Below, piece by piece: positions 33,691 through 41,843 of a stretch of DNA of 42,056 nt (its first letter is position 1; the number at the start of each line of letters is the position of its first letter). Where the stretch lies: the NCBI RefSeq assembly GCF_050337105.1, contig NZ_JAKJSQ010000039.1, positions 1 through 42,056 on the forward strand, read 5' to 3'. The DNA comes from Aliivibrio_A kagoshimensis. GTDB lineage: Bacteria > Pseudomonadota > Gammaproteobacteria > Enterobacterales > Vibrionaceae. The notes under the pieces were generated by a model that had not been told where the DNA came from, searched no databases, and saw only the letters and a list, made by a program, of their open reading frames with translations. A program made the position numbers and the translations under genes.

Positions 33691-35217
33691 TCACTCTATC
33701 GTTAAGGCTCGCTTATTCACCATCAAGCGAATCGATGACAATAGATCCGAGGCGACCATACCGACTTCTCCAAATTGCTGAGCCTCATGGTCCGCTGCCA
33801 TACTGTGTAGTAATGTACCTAGGGTTGCTGCGCGCATCGGCGTGTAACCTTGGCCGAGTAAGGCGGTGATTATACCAGCAAGCAGATCTCCCATACCACC
33901 CGTTGCCATTCCCGCATTCCCCGCATGACAGACAACCACGGTTTCGCCATCACTAATTAGGGTTCCTGCCCCTTTTAATACCGTTATGCAACGATACTTT
34001 TTACACAGTGATAGCACGGTTTGATAACGGTTAGCTTCAACCTCTGAGATATCACAATCCAATAACATAGCTGCTTCACCTGGATGTGGGGTGATCACCA
34101 AGTTCTGCCACTTTTCGCTCTGGTCGTCGCTGTTAGCGAGCCAAAAAAGACCATCTGCGTCAATGAGTTTGGGAATGTCTTCGTTGTTGGCCGTATGGTG
34201 GTGGAGAGTATTGTAGAGTGTTTCCCCCCATTCATCTCGCCCTAAGCCAACCCCTAAACAGATGACGGAACACCACGTTAAGCGAGTCGTTAATTGTGCT
34301 TGAGTTGCCACCATCGCTTCGGGCAACAAACCTCGTATGGCACCGCAACTAGAGTCGTGACAAATCACAGCAGTGAGGCCAGCTCCTGCTCTAAGAGAAG
34401 CTGCAGCGGCTAAATAAGCCGCTCCACTCATCCCTTCAGCACCACCGGCTATAAGCAAGCGCCCATGGCTTCCTTTATGCGAATCTTGTTCTCTCTCTGA
34501 CAAAGAATTCAACCAATCAGGGTGAGTGAGCAGCGTCTGTGTTGGGTTTTGCTGAGTAAAGATATGATCAACCCCCAGCCCGGCAAACAGAAGTTCACCC
34601 GTGACACGCCGAGCTTGCCCCGTAACGGCCCCCTGTTTCACTGCGATAAAGGTAATGGTGAGCGTTGCTCGAATGGCACAACCTAAGATTCGGCCACTGT
34701 CACTATCTAGTCCCGAAGGGATGTCTACCGCGATAATGGGGCGTTTGCTTTGATTGATTGTATCAATCACACCTTGAACATCAGGCCTGACTTGTCCGGC
34801 TATACCCGTTCCCAAAATAGCATCAACAATAAGATCGATATCTTCATCGATTTGAGCCTGTGGTGATTGAACCTCTCCTCCAACATCGAGGAATTGCTGC
34901 TTCGCACGCTGTGCACCTTCCGAAAGCCGAGCAGAATTGCCAACTTGCCATACAGTGACTTGATAACCGGATTGCAACGCCAAACGAGCGACTACAAAGC
35001 CATCCCCCCCGTTATTGCCAATTCCTGCAACAACCAGAATGTGACGACCGTGATTGAAACGCTGTTCAATCACCGAGAATACGGACTGCCCAGCCCTCTG
35101 CATTAAGTCAAACATTGAGATATTCAGCGCTCTCGCCGCCTCTTTCTCGCCTTCACGAACCGTCGACGATAAATGAAGAGGGACAGGAAGTGGTTGAATA
35201 GCGGGAGTCACCGACAT
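33691..35217 (-). CDS. nnr: Bifunctional NAD(P)H-hydrate epimerase / ADP-dependent NAD(P)H-hydrate dehydratase
   Basis: Metabolite-repair enzyme of 508 residues. The N-terminal YjeF_N domain (about 15-215) epimerises damaged NAD(P)H hydrate: GIGNNGGDGFVVAR (66-79), and VDIPSGLDSDSG. The C-terminal ribokinase-like domain (about 230-500) dehydrates the S-hydrate with ADP: AGGAEGMSGAAYLAAAAS, ITPHPGEAA, and the catalytic Asp of GGMGDLLAGI. ATG at 35217 has AAAGG 8 bases upstream; the frame opens at a GTG (35226) without spacing. In enterics nnr sits near tsaE-amiB-mutL-miaA-hfq-hflX; here it is next to an HflX-type gene only, without the rest. Confidence 0.94.
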   Translation of the reverse strand: MSVTPAIQPLPVPLHLSSTVREGEKEAARALNISMFDLMQRAGQSVFSVIEQRFNHGRHILVVAGIGNNGGDGFVVARLALQSGYQVTVWQVGNSARLSEGAQRAKQQFLDVGGEVQSPQAQIDEDIDLIVDAILGTGIAGQVRPDVQGVIDTINQSKRPIIAVDIPSGLDSDSGRILGCAIRATLTITFIAVKQGAVTGQARRVTGELLFAGLGVDHIFTQQNPTQTLLTHPDWLNSLSEREQDSHKGSHGRLLIAGGAEGMSGAAYLAAAASLRAGAGLTAVICHDSSCGAIRGLLPEAMVATQAQLTTRLTWCSVICLGVGLGRDEWGETLYNTLHHHTANNEDIPKLIDADGLFWLANSDDQSEKWQNLVITPHPGEAAMLLDCDISEVEANRYQTVLSLCKKYRCITVLKGAGTLISDGETVVVCHAGNAGMATGGMGDLLAGIITALLGQGYTPMRAATLGTLLHSMAADHEAQQFGEVGMVASDLLSSIRLMVNKRALTIE

Positions 35218-35340
35218 AAAAAGCACCTTTATTTGATATGAGTTGATTCTTTGTGGGCAAACACTCTAATTCGATGTTCATCGGGTTCTATTGCTACCAA
35301 TGCCAGACCGAAAACCAATTTAGTGGGTGCCGAAAGAAGG

Positions 35341-36681
35341 TCACAACTCCAGCATGCGTTTTTTCAATCTTGCTAGATCAATCGAGTTTGACCGTACCGT
35401 GAGCTTGATATACTCATACTCATACTCTTCTTTAGTCACACTCATGCTGGAACGAATTTCACCGATAATACCTTTTGCAGTATAAGGAACAACGACTTCC
35501 TCTTCGATCATCCCCTTCTCTGAAACGTCCACAATGTATTTGTGAAGTTTAGTGATGTCTGCCGGATTTCGTGTGGACGTCATCATGGCATCAGGGAACT
35601 CTTCCATCAGCGCTTGTTGTTGCATTGAGCTCAGTCGATCGGATTTATTCAGCACCAATAATTTTTGGCTATCCTCAACACCTACCTCTTCCAATACTTC
35701 ATGCACCACATCTAACTGTGCGCGAAAAGAAGGGTCTGAAGCATCCACCACATATAACAACAATGATGCATCATGCGCTTCAGCTAAGGTTGAATGAAAT
35801 GAGGCAACTAAATCGTGCGGCAGTTTTTTAATAAAACCAACAGTGTCTGACACTAATATTCGAGGTTGTGTCTCGGGGTACAAAGCGCGAACCGTCGTAT
35901 CAAGTGTTGCAAAAAGCTTATTTTCACCTTCAACATCACTCCCTGTAATGGCTCGCATCATCGATGACTTACCCGCATTGGTATAGCCAACCAAAGCAAC
36001 ACAAAAAAGGTCAGAACGTTGTGTACGTCGCCCTTTCATTTCATCTTGAACACTCACCAGTTCGCGCTTAATGTCGGCTAACTGGTCACGTACTTTACGG
36101 CGGTTTAGCTCCAGTGTCGTTTCACCGGCACCTTTACCCATTTGGCGTTCTCTATCGCCACATGATGTCTCACGAAGTCGTGGTGCGACATAATTAAGAC
36201 GAGCCATTTCAACTTGTAACTTCGCTGTTTTGGTGCGGGCATGACGGCTGAATATTTCAATAATAATACCAGTGCGATCAAATACTTCTACACCTAATTG
36301 ATTCTCGACGTTACGCAGTTGAGATGGGGTTAAGTCGCAGTCAAATACCACCACATCAGCACAGGCAGACGGTAGATTATCTGAAGGGATATCAAATAAA
36401 TCCGTGTCATCTAGGAAGTAGTCACCTCCAGAGCTGTCTTCGACCTCACCTTTGTTGCCAGTGAGACGCGCTATTTCAATCAGCTTCCCTTCACCCAACA
36501 CATTCACTTTTTGTGTAGAGTTCTGTTTTTGCGACTGAGTGCCTACAACTTTAAATCCTAACGTTGTCACCAAACGCGCAAGCTCGGCAAGGGACTCTTC
36601 TGCTTCATACCCTTTAAATTGCGGTGTACAAATAGAAATAAGTAACGCGTGATTCAGTAATGGTTTTTCTGTTAGTTGCAT
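35341..36681 (-). CDS. HflX-family GTPase (divergent paralogue)
   Basis: A 446-residue translational GTPase of the HflX group, which bind and split stalled ribosomes. The N-terminal HflX domain covers about 10-170, the coiled-coil follows (195-220), and the G domain has G1 GYTNAGKS (232-239), G3 DTVGF and G4 NKSD. It differs from typical gammaproteobacterial HflX: the N-terminal domain carries an acidic, serine-rich insertion (about 79-107, EVEDSSGGDYFLDDTD...), and the glycine-rich linker is GKGAGETTLE rather than GPGETQLE. It is not in an hfq-hflK context. A second, canonical hflX probably exists elsewhere. The ATG has no clear ribosome site, which suggests low expression. Confidence 0.88.
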   Translation of the reverse strand: MQLTEKPLLNHALLISICTPQFKGYEAEESLAELARLVTTLGFKVVGTQSQKQNSTQKVNVLGEGKLIEIARLTGNKGEVEDSSGGDYFLDDTDLFDIPSDNLPSACADVVVFDCDLTPSQLRNVENQLGVEVFDRTGIIIEIFSRHARTKTAKLQVEMARLNYVAPRLRETSCGDRERQMGKGAGETTLELNRRKVRDQLADIKRELVSVQDEMKGRRTQRSDLFCVALVGYTNAGKSSMMRAITGSDVEGENKLFATLDTTVRALYPETQPRILVSDTVGFIKKLPHDLVASFHSTLAEAHDASLLLYVVDASDPSFRAQLDVVHEVLEEVGVEDSQKLLVLNKSDRLSSMQQQALMEEFPDAMMTSTRNPADITKLHKYIVDVSEKGMIEEEVVVPYTAKGIIGEIRSSMSVTKEEYEYEYIKLTVRSNSIDLARLKKRMLEL

Positions 36682-36853
36682 ATTTTTTTATGTTCATGCA
36701 CCTAAGTGCAACCTAATTCTCATCTAATGTAGTGTGATCCTACGCTGTTATAAGTAAGCTTTATAGGGCAATAGAAAACTAAATACATATATTATCTAAA
36801 TGATATGATTTTTATCTTTAATAACAATATGTTGGCATGATTCAAGGGATTTT

Positions 36854-37831
36854 TTATCTCTGAGGTAAATACAGCGCTTTTATTCGTCTGGCTTGTTGTA
36901 AGTCGTCAACCCCTTTTTTATCCACCAGAAGATTTTTTTCTTTTAAAATAGTAATGAGATCCGTGGGTACTGATTGCCCATTTCCAACAATTTCCACATG
37001 TCCAGCGGCGACAGTAACCGTACTGACTTGCCCTGCCCCATCGACATTTTGATTGGTTTGTTCACTCACACTAAATACGTAATCATCTTCTACACATTCA
37101 CCACTCTCATCGACATGACGGCATTGATTGCGCTCATCTGTTTTGATCACGACATGTTGTGATACGGAAGAGAGCAGACTGCCCGGTTGCTGTATAAACT
37201 CAACATTCGGTGGGATTTGCTGATACTTTTCCCCAGTCACTGCATAGCAAATCAGATCAACAATCCCTAACGATAAAATGCGAAGTGATGTTATTCCACA
37301 ATGAGAAGAGGCGTTGATCCCATTAAATGGCGCAGAGACGGTAGTAAGCTGAAGCTGTTCGGTATTCACCGCTTTTTGATCTTCTCTTTCAGCCGTTAGT
37401 GCCCGTCGGGAAATCAATCCGCCTTGGCTATGTCCGATAACATGCAGTGACTGCTGCGGATTCTGTTGGCTCAATTGATTCAAGGCAGACACTAACTCAC
37501 CGGACGCCTTCTCGAGGCTATCTCTGTCATTGTACTCAAAGCAGATAGCTTGTTGATCATGCAGACTATAAACATCTGCCAGGGTACGGAATCGCCCAGC
37601 CGATGAAAAACAGCCATGTACAATAACGGTTAACGGTTCATCTGGATTAACGTTAATAGTGGCATCATTTTCATTGTTACAGTGCTTTAACCCATCGATT
37701 TGTAAGGACTGGGTGGTGGAGGAGTTTTCTATCACAAGCGTATCAGTTTCATTTAGTACAGGTGAAGAGCACCCTATTACGGTAAGTAAAACTCCAATAC
37801 TCGAACAACGAAACAGATCGACTCTATTCAT
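36854..37831 (-). CDS. Alpha/beta-hydrolase lipoprotein
   Basis: A 325-residue predicted lipoprotein. Its N-terminus MNRVDLFRCSSIGVLLTVIGC ends in a lipobox (TVIG-C, Cys about 21), so it would be lipid-anchored in the envelope. The hydrolase part has the oxyanion stretch LTVIVHGCFSSAGRF and the nucleophile elbow VIGHSQGGLISRRA; the ending with DLITILKEKNLL is compatible with a catalytic Asp/His further on. Lipase, esterase or a triacylglycerol-like acylhydrolase are possible; the substrate is unknown. The ATG at 37831 has AGGG 6 bases upstream; the TTG frame start at 37852 is less likely. Confidence 0.85.
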   Translation of the reverse strand: MNRVDLFRCSSIGVLLTVIGCSSPVLNETDTLVIENSSTTQSLQIDGLKHCNNENDATINVNPDEPLTVIVHGCFSSAGRFRTLADVYSLHDQQAICFEYNDRDSLEKASGELVSALNQLSQQNPQQSLHVIGHSQGGLISRRALTAEREDQKAVNTEQLQLTTVSAPFNGINASSHCGITSLRILSLGIVDLICYAVTGEKYQQIPPNVEFIQQPGSLLSSVSQHVVIKTDERNQCRHVDESGECVEDDYVFSVSEQTNQNVDGAGQVSTVTVAAGHVEIVGNGQSVPTDLITILKEKNLLVDKKGVDDLQQARRIKALYLPQR

Positions 37832-37979
37832 TAGGCACCCTACTGACTTCAAACGAATTAACTTATTGATTATATAATTAAAGCATTATTACTGTGCTTT
37901 GTTAGTTCATCCTAACACTGTTTAATTATCGTAACCTCATCATCCGCGCAGAGTGCTAATTTCATTTTCCTTCAAGCAC

Positions 37980-38009
37980 AAAAAAGCCCCGACATTGCTG
38001 TCAGGGCTT
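37980..38009 (-). terminator. Duplicated tRNA terminator (copy 2)
   Basis: Identical to the terminator after the intact tRNA-Gly (38137-38166), offset by 157 bases. AGCCCTGACA-type arm and TGTCGGGGCT with a short GCAA loop, then six T in the minus-strand transcript. Two N stand just upstream in both copies. Confidence 0.8.
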
Positions 38010-38016
38010 NGNTGTT

Positions 38017-38094
38017 TGGAGCGATACACGAGGCTCCCGATCTTCGAGGTCTTAGGCGTGACCTCAACCTTGGCAAGGTTACGCTCTATCAACT
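38017..38094 (-). pseudogene. Broken tRNA-Gly(GCC) copy
   Basis: A second copy of the tRNA-Gly gene. The 3' end (GAGCCTCGTGTATCGCTCCA) and the anticodon arm (AACCTTGCCAAGGTT) match the intact gene. The five T-loop bases AGTTC are replaced by a 20-base stretch, two further substitutions are present (TTGATAGAG, GCGTAACC), and the 5' acceptor and part of the D arm are missing, replaced by a T-rich sequence and the dispersed GGGACACACACTTT motif. It cannot fold as a tRNA. It is followed by its own copy of the terminator. Confidence 0.8.
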
Positions 38095-38101
38095 TTTTGN
38101 A

Positions 38102-38115
38102 GGGACACACACTTT
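38102..38115. repeat. Dispersed motif copy 2 (GGGACACACACTTT core)
   Basis: The same core as at 33079-33092, at the break point where the tRNA-Gly relic loses its 5' half. Confidence 0.6.
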
Positions 38116-38136
38116 TATTAGCTATATCTCAAATAC

Positions 38137-38166
38137 AAAAAAGCCCCGACATTGCTGTCAGGGCTT
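38137..38166 (-). terminator. Terminator of the tRNA operon
   Basis: In the transcript an AGCCC-TGACA arm pairs with TGTCG-GGGCT around GCAA, followed by six U. It is directly downstream of the intact tRNA-Gly and identical to the copy at 37980-38009. Confidence 0.85.
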
Positions 38167-38173
38167 NGNTGTT

Positions 38174-38249
38174 TGGAGCGATACACGAGGCTCGAACTCG
38201 TGACCTCAACCTTGGCAAGGTTGCGCTCTACCAACTGAGCTAGTATCGC
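38174..38249 (-). tRNA. tRNA-Gly (GCC)
   Basis: 76 bases with encoded CCA. Acceptor GCGATAC pairs with GTATCGC. Anticodon stem CAACC/GGTTG encloses TTGCCAA, anticodon GCC. The T arm reads TCACGAGTTCGAGCCTCGTG-like. Third gene of the tRNA-Cys/Leu/Gly unit. In enterics glyW precedes cysT and leuZ after pgsA; here Gly is last. Confidence 0.95.
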
Positions 38250-38257
38250 ATTATAGA

Positions 38258-38344
38258 TGGTGCCCCGGGCCGGACTTGAACCGGCACAGCGCGAACGCCG
38301 AGGGATTTTAAATCCCTTGTGTCTACCAATTCCACCACCAGGGC
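38258..38344 (-). tRNA. tRNA-Leu (TAA)
   Basis: 87 bases with a long variable arm, as in class II tRNAs, and encoded CCA. Acceptor GCCCTGG pairs with CCGGGGC (one T-G). The anticodon stem AGGGA/TCCCT encloses TTTAAAA, anticodon TAA. Very similar to E. coli leuZ, which lies in the same position downstream of pgsA. Confidence 0.95.
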
Positions 38345-38443
38345 ACGCAATTCTGGATTGCGGTGCTTGTAACTGATTTAGTTAGACACCATCTTAATAC
38401 CGACTGATTTCAATCTCTCAATATCAATCGTTATTACAAATTT

Positions 38444-38517
38444 TGGAGGCGCCTCCCGGAGTCGAACCGAGGTCCACGGATTTGCAATCCGCTGCATAGC
38501 CACTCTGCCAAGGCGCC
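38444..38517 (-). tRNA. tRNA-Cys (GCA)
   Basis: 74 bases with encoded CCA. Acceptor GGCGCCT pairs with AGGCGCC, discriminator T. The anticodon loop TTGCAAA gives GCA. First gene of the tRNA unit; it corresponds to cysT downstream of pgsA. Confidence 0.95.
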
Positions 38518-38566
38518 GTTGTCACTCAATAAGAAGTTTGGTTGCTTCCTCTTGGGTACGGGATGC

Positions 38567-38594
38567 ATTCTACGGATTCACTAAGTGGAGTCAA
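38567..38594 (-). promoter_or_regulatory. Promoter of the tRNA unit
   Basis: On the minus strand, -35 TTGACT (38594-38589), 16-base spacer, -10 TAGAAT (38572-38567), followed by GCATCCCG, a GC-rich discriminator typical of stringently controlled stable-RNA promoters. The start of transcription is about 40 bases before tRNA-Cys. Confidence 0.8.
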
Positions 38595-38686
38595 CACTAT
38601 TTTAATAATTTTGTGCCGTTTGGCTAATTTTGCATCAGAACGTCTATAATTCAGACTTTATGCCTCTTTCTACTCGTCACAAATAT

Positions 38687-38713
38687 AAAAAAAGCGAGCT
38701 ATATCAGCTCGCT
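38687..38713 (-). terminator. Terminator of pgsA
   Basis: AGCGAGCT (38693-38700) and AGCTCGCT (38706-38713) form an 8-bp perfect stem with a 5-base loop; the transcript then has seven U. It ends the uvrY-uvrC-pgsA transcript before the separately promoted tRNA unit. Confidence 0.88.
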
Positions 38714-38736
38714 CTCTTGAATCCGGTTTATGCGAC

Positions 38737-39294
38737 TTAGTGGTGTTTACTGTCTAACAGATCGCCTTTAGCGGCTGATAAGTACTGGAACATAGACCAA
38801 TAGGTTAAAATAGTTGCCACGTATAAAGAGGCATACCCCACCCAAATCATGTAATCATTGTGGTGCCAAATTAATACCCACAGCGCAAACATCTGAGTAA
38901 CGGTTTTTACTTTACCTACCCAAGAAACCGCTACGTTCGAACGCTTTCCAATTTCAGCCATCCACTCTCGCAATGCAGAGATAATAATCTCTCTCGCAAT
39001 CATTGTTATCGCAGGAATAGTAATCCAGAGTGAGTGATAATAATCAGTGATCAATACTAATGAAGCTGCCACCATCACTTTATCAGCGACCGGGTCAATA
39101 AAGGCACCAAACTTAGTGGTTTGCTGCAACTTTCGAGCGATAAGACCATCAAGCCAGTCGGTAAAGCCTGCTACCCAAAAAATAGCAGCCGCAGCCATTG
39201 CAGACCACTCATAAGGCAGATAAAAAACCACCACAAAGACAGGGATCAGGAAAAGTCGAATCAATGTTAAAACATTAGGTATTGAAAGTTTCAT
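38737..39294 (-). CDS. pgsA: CDP-diacylglycerol--glycerol-3-phosphate 3-phosphatidyltransferase
   Basis: Inner membrane enzyme of 185 residues that makes phosphatidylglycerophosphate, the committed step to phosphatidylglycerol and cardiolipin. The CDP-alcohol phosphotransferase motif is complete: DWLDGLIARKLQQTTKFGAFIDPVADK (about 46-72), with all conserved Asp residues. Several hydrophobic segments are present, beginning with IPNVLTLIRLFLIPVFVVVF. It follows uvrC by 66 bases, as in enterics. Confidence 0.96.
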   Translation of the reverse strand: MKLSIPNVLTLIRLFLIPVFVVVFYLPYEWSAMAAAAIFWVAGFTDWLDGLIARKLQQTTKFGAFIDPVADKVMVAASLVLITDYYHSLWITIPAITMIAREIIISALREWMAEIGKRSNVAVSWVGKVKTVTQMFALWVLIWHHNDYMIWVGYASLYVATILTYWSMFQYLSAAKGDLLDSKHH

Positions 39295-39360
39295 AATAAA
39301 TTATTCTTAGTATTGGCTTTTTTATTGGTCAGCTCTAATAGCTACAATGGTGCGCTAAAT

Positions 39361-41199
39361 TCACTTCTGTTGCAATGCATCATGTATTTTTTCTGCTAAT
39401 GCATGGCTAATGCCAGGCACTTTGGCGATTTCTTCAACAGTTGCTCGATTTAACTCTTGAATCCCACCCATAAACTTCAATAAGTTCTGTCTTCGTTTAG
39501 CCCCTATCCCTTCAATATCTTCAAGCACACTACGTTTTCTGACTTTAGCACGTTGAGCACGGTGCCCACTGATCGCATGATTATGACTCTCATCGCGAAT
39601 ATGTTGAATCAAATGAAGGGCAGAAGAATCACTCGGTAACGAAAACTCCTCACCACTGGTTTTAATCAAGGTCTCTAAACCGGGCTTACGTGTTGTACCT
39701 TTAGCAATACCAATGAGCAGTGGTCTCTTAGGCCAATCATCCCAGTGCGTACTGATAATATCGTGAGCACGATTGAGTTGCCCTTTACCCCCATCGATGA
39801 AAATCACATCTGGTATTTTATCCACATCCAACTGTTTGCTGTACCTTCGCTCGAGTACTTGCCCCATAGCGGCATAGTCATCCCCGCCAGTAATCCCAGT
39901 GATGTTATAACGACGATATTCGGCTTTAACGGGGCCTTCATGATTAAAGACCACACATGACGCTACGGTTTTTTCACCCATGGTATGACTAATATCAAAA
40001 CACTCCATACGCGAAATAGCGTCAAGCGCCAGTACTTTCTCCAGCTTCTTGAATCGCTGGTGAACGGTCATTTTATGATTCAGTTTGCTGCTCAGTGCAG
40101 TCGTCGCATTGGTATTGGCAAGTTTAAAATATCGAGCTTTGATGCCTTTGGGGTTAACCTGCAGAGTCACTTTCCGACCGGCCAGTTCGGTAAGTGCTTG
40201 TTCAAACACATCTCTTTCTGGGTGCTCACCAATGACCACCCGAGAAGGAATAGTACGGCCTTCTGAGTAACTTAAATAGTATTGACTCAGAAAGCTGGCG
40301 AAAACCTCTTCTTTCTCCGTATTAACGGGGATTTTAGGGAAATAACTGCGGCTACCTAATACTTTGCCCTGACGAATCATTAACAGATGAATACACGCCA
40401 TCCCTTGATCAATGGCAAAACCGAGCACATCAATATCTTCACCGCTCTCTCCGGTGACAAATTGCTGCTCTTGCACCCGCCTCATCGCTTGAATCTGATC
40501 TCGGTATTTCGCGGCAGCTTCAAAGTTCAATGCTTGGCTGGCTTGCTCCATCTGCTCCACCAACTCAGTAATTACCTGTTGATCTTTCCCTTGCAGAAAT
40601 AGACGGATAAAGCTGACCTGCTCACGGTAAGCTTCATCGCTAATAATTCCTTCAACACACGGCGCAACACATCGACCAATTTGGTGCATTAGGCAAGGAC
40701 GTCGACGATTGGCATACACTGAATCTTCACATTGTCTAACTGGAAATAGCTTCTGCATGAGGTGCAAGCTTTCGCGTACTGCCCCAGAGTCAGGGTAAGG
40801 CCCAAAGTATTCCCCTTTGCGCTTTTTACTGCCACGGTGGATGGAAATTCTAGGGTGTCGATGTTGGCTGATGAATATATAGGGGTAGGATTTATCGTCA
40901 CGTAACAACACATTATATTTAGGCATGTACTGCTTGATATAGTTGTGTTCAAGGATCAACGCTTCCGTCTCTGTATGAGTAACAGTGACGTCAATATGGG
41001 TAATATGACTGACTAACGCTTTGGTTTTTTCATTAGGAATGTTGCTACGGAAGTAACTACCAAGGCGTTTGCGTAAATTCTTGGCTTTACCAACATAAAT
41101 CACAACAGACTCAGCGTTATACATCCTGTACACGCCTGGCTGTTGAGTCACACTACTTAAAAAGCTTTTTGAATCAAAGGTTGTCGTTGATGCTGGCAC
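39361..41199 (-). CDS. uvrC: Excinuclease ABC subunit C
   Basis: Nucleotide excision repair nuclease (612 residues) that cuts on both sides of the lesion in the UvrB-DNA complex. GIY-YIG domain at about 16-95 (PGVYRMYNAESVVIYVGKAKNLRKRL), the UvrBC contact (coiled coil) around 205-240, the RNase H-like endonuclease domain (about 390-530, with ECFDISHTMGE, DVIFIDGGKGQL and HIRDESHNHAISGHR) and two C-terminal helix-hairpin-helix motifs. The start is GTG at 41199, overlapping the last base of the uvrY stop (TAGTG), so translation is coupled. Confidence 0.97.
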   Translation of the reverse strand: MPASTTTFDSKSFLSSVTQQPGVYRMYNAESVVIYVGKAKNLRKRLGSYFRSNIPNEKTKALVSHITHIDVTVTHTETEALILEHNYIKQYMPKYNVLLRDDKSYPYIFISQHRHPRISIHRGSKKRKGEYFGPYPDSGAVRESLHLMQKLFPVRQCEDSVYANRRRPCLMHQIGRCVAPCVEGIISDEAYREQVSFIRLFLQGKDQQVITELVEQMEQASQALNFEAAAKYRDQIQAMRRVQEQQFVTGESGEDIDVLGFAIDQGMACIHLLMIRQGKVLGSRSYFPKIPVNTEKEEVFASFLSQYYLSYSEGRTIPSRVVIGEHPERDVFEQALTELAGRKVTLQVNPKGIKARYFKLANTNATTALSSKLNHKMTVHQRFKKLEKVLALDAISRMECFDISHTMGEKTVASCVVFNHEGPVKAEYRRYNITGITGGDDYAAMGQVLERRYSKQLDVDKIPDVIFIDGGKGQLNRAHDIISTHWDDWPKRPLLIGIAKGTTRKPGLETLIKTSGEEFSLPSDSSALHLIQHIRDESHNHAISGHRAQRAKVRKRSVLEDIEGIGAKRRQNLLKFMGGIQELNRATVEEIAKVPGISHALAEKIHDALQQK

Positions 41200-41843
41200 T
41201 AAAGAGACTCGGTATCCAAAATTCCATAACGGATCGCAAGATGCGTCAATTCGACATCGCCCCCGATGTTCAATTTACTAAACAATCGATAACGATAGCT
41301 GTTGACTGTTTTCGGGCTTAAATTTAACTGCTCTGAAATGTCCGTCACTTTCTGACCTTTAGTGATCATTAACATGATCTGCAATTCTCGTTCAGAAAGT
41401 TCTTTAAATGGATTTTCTGACGCGGGTGAAAATTGACTCAATGCCATCTGTTGGGCAATTTCAGGTGATATGTAACGTTGGCCACTGTTCACGGCTCTGA
41501 TGGCATTAACCATCTCGTCTGGTCCTGCACCTTTGGTTAAATAACCGGCAGCTCCAGCTTGCATCACTTTCGTAGGAAATGGGTTTTCCGTATGAATCGT
41601 GAGCACAATAATTTTAACATCTGGATTAAATCGTAAAATCTTTCGTGTTGCTTCTAATCCACCAATACCAGGCATGTTCATATCCATAAGAACAATGTCT
41701 GCCATTTCAGCACGGCACCATTTTACCGCTTGCTCACCGCTGTCAGCTTCCCCTACTACTTTAATTCCACGGACATCTTCAAGAAGACGTCTAATCCCTG
41801 TGCGAACCAGCTCATGATCATCTACAAGGAATACTTTAATCAA
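41199..41843 (-). CDS. uvrY: Response regulator UvrY/GacA/VarA
   Basis: The 214-residue response regulator of the BarA-UvrY (GacS/GacA, VarS/VarA) system, which activates the small RNAs that titrate CsrA. Receiver domain residues 1-120, with Asp8/Asp9, phospho-acceptor Asp54 (VLMDMNMPG) and Lys104. LuxR-type helix-turn-helix C-terminus (about 145-205: LSERELQIMLMITKGQ, LSPKTVNSYRYRLFSKL). Start is TTG at 41843, with GGAG 8 bases upstream. It overlaps uvrC by one base. About 210 bases of its upstream region are in the window; I see no clear promoter there. Confidence 0.95.
   Translation of the reverse strand: MIKVFLVDDHELVRTGIRRLLEDVRGIKVVGEADSGEQAVKWCRAEMADIVLMDMNMPGIGGLEATRKILRFNPDVKIIVLTIHTENPFPTKVMQAGAAGYLTKGAGPDEMVNAIRAVNSGQRYISPEIAQQMALSQFSPASENPFKELSERELQIMLMITKGQKVTDISEQLNLSPKTVNSYRYRLFSKLNIGGDVELTHLAIRYGILDTESL

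Noticed and set aside
37978..38170. A CRISPR-like or integron-like repeat
   Set aside because: Only two units, and they are explained as tRNA 3' end plus terminator.
37953..38243. A 96-codon frame across the tRNA duplication
   Set aside because: It reads through tRNA, terminator and N positions; not a protein gene.
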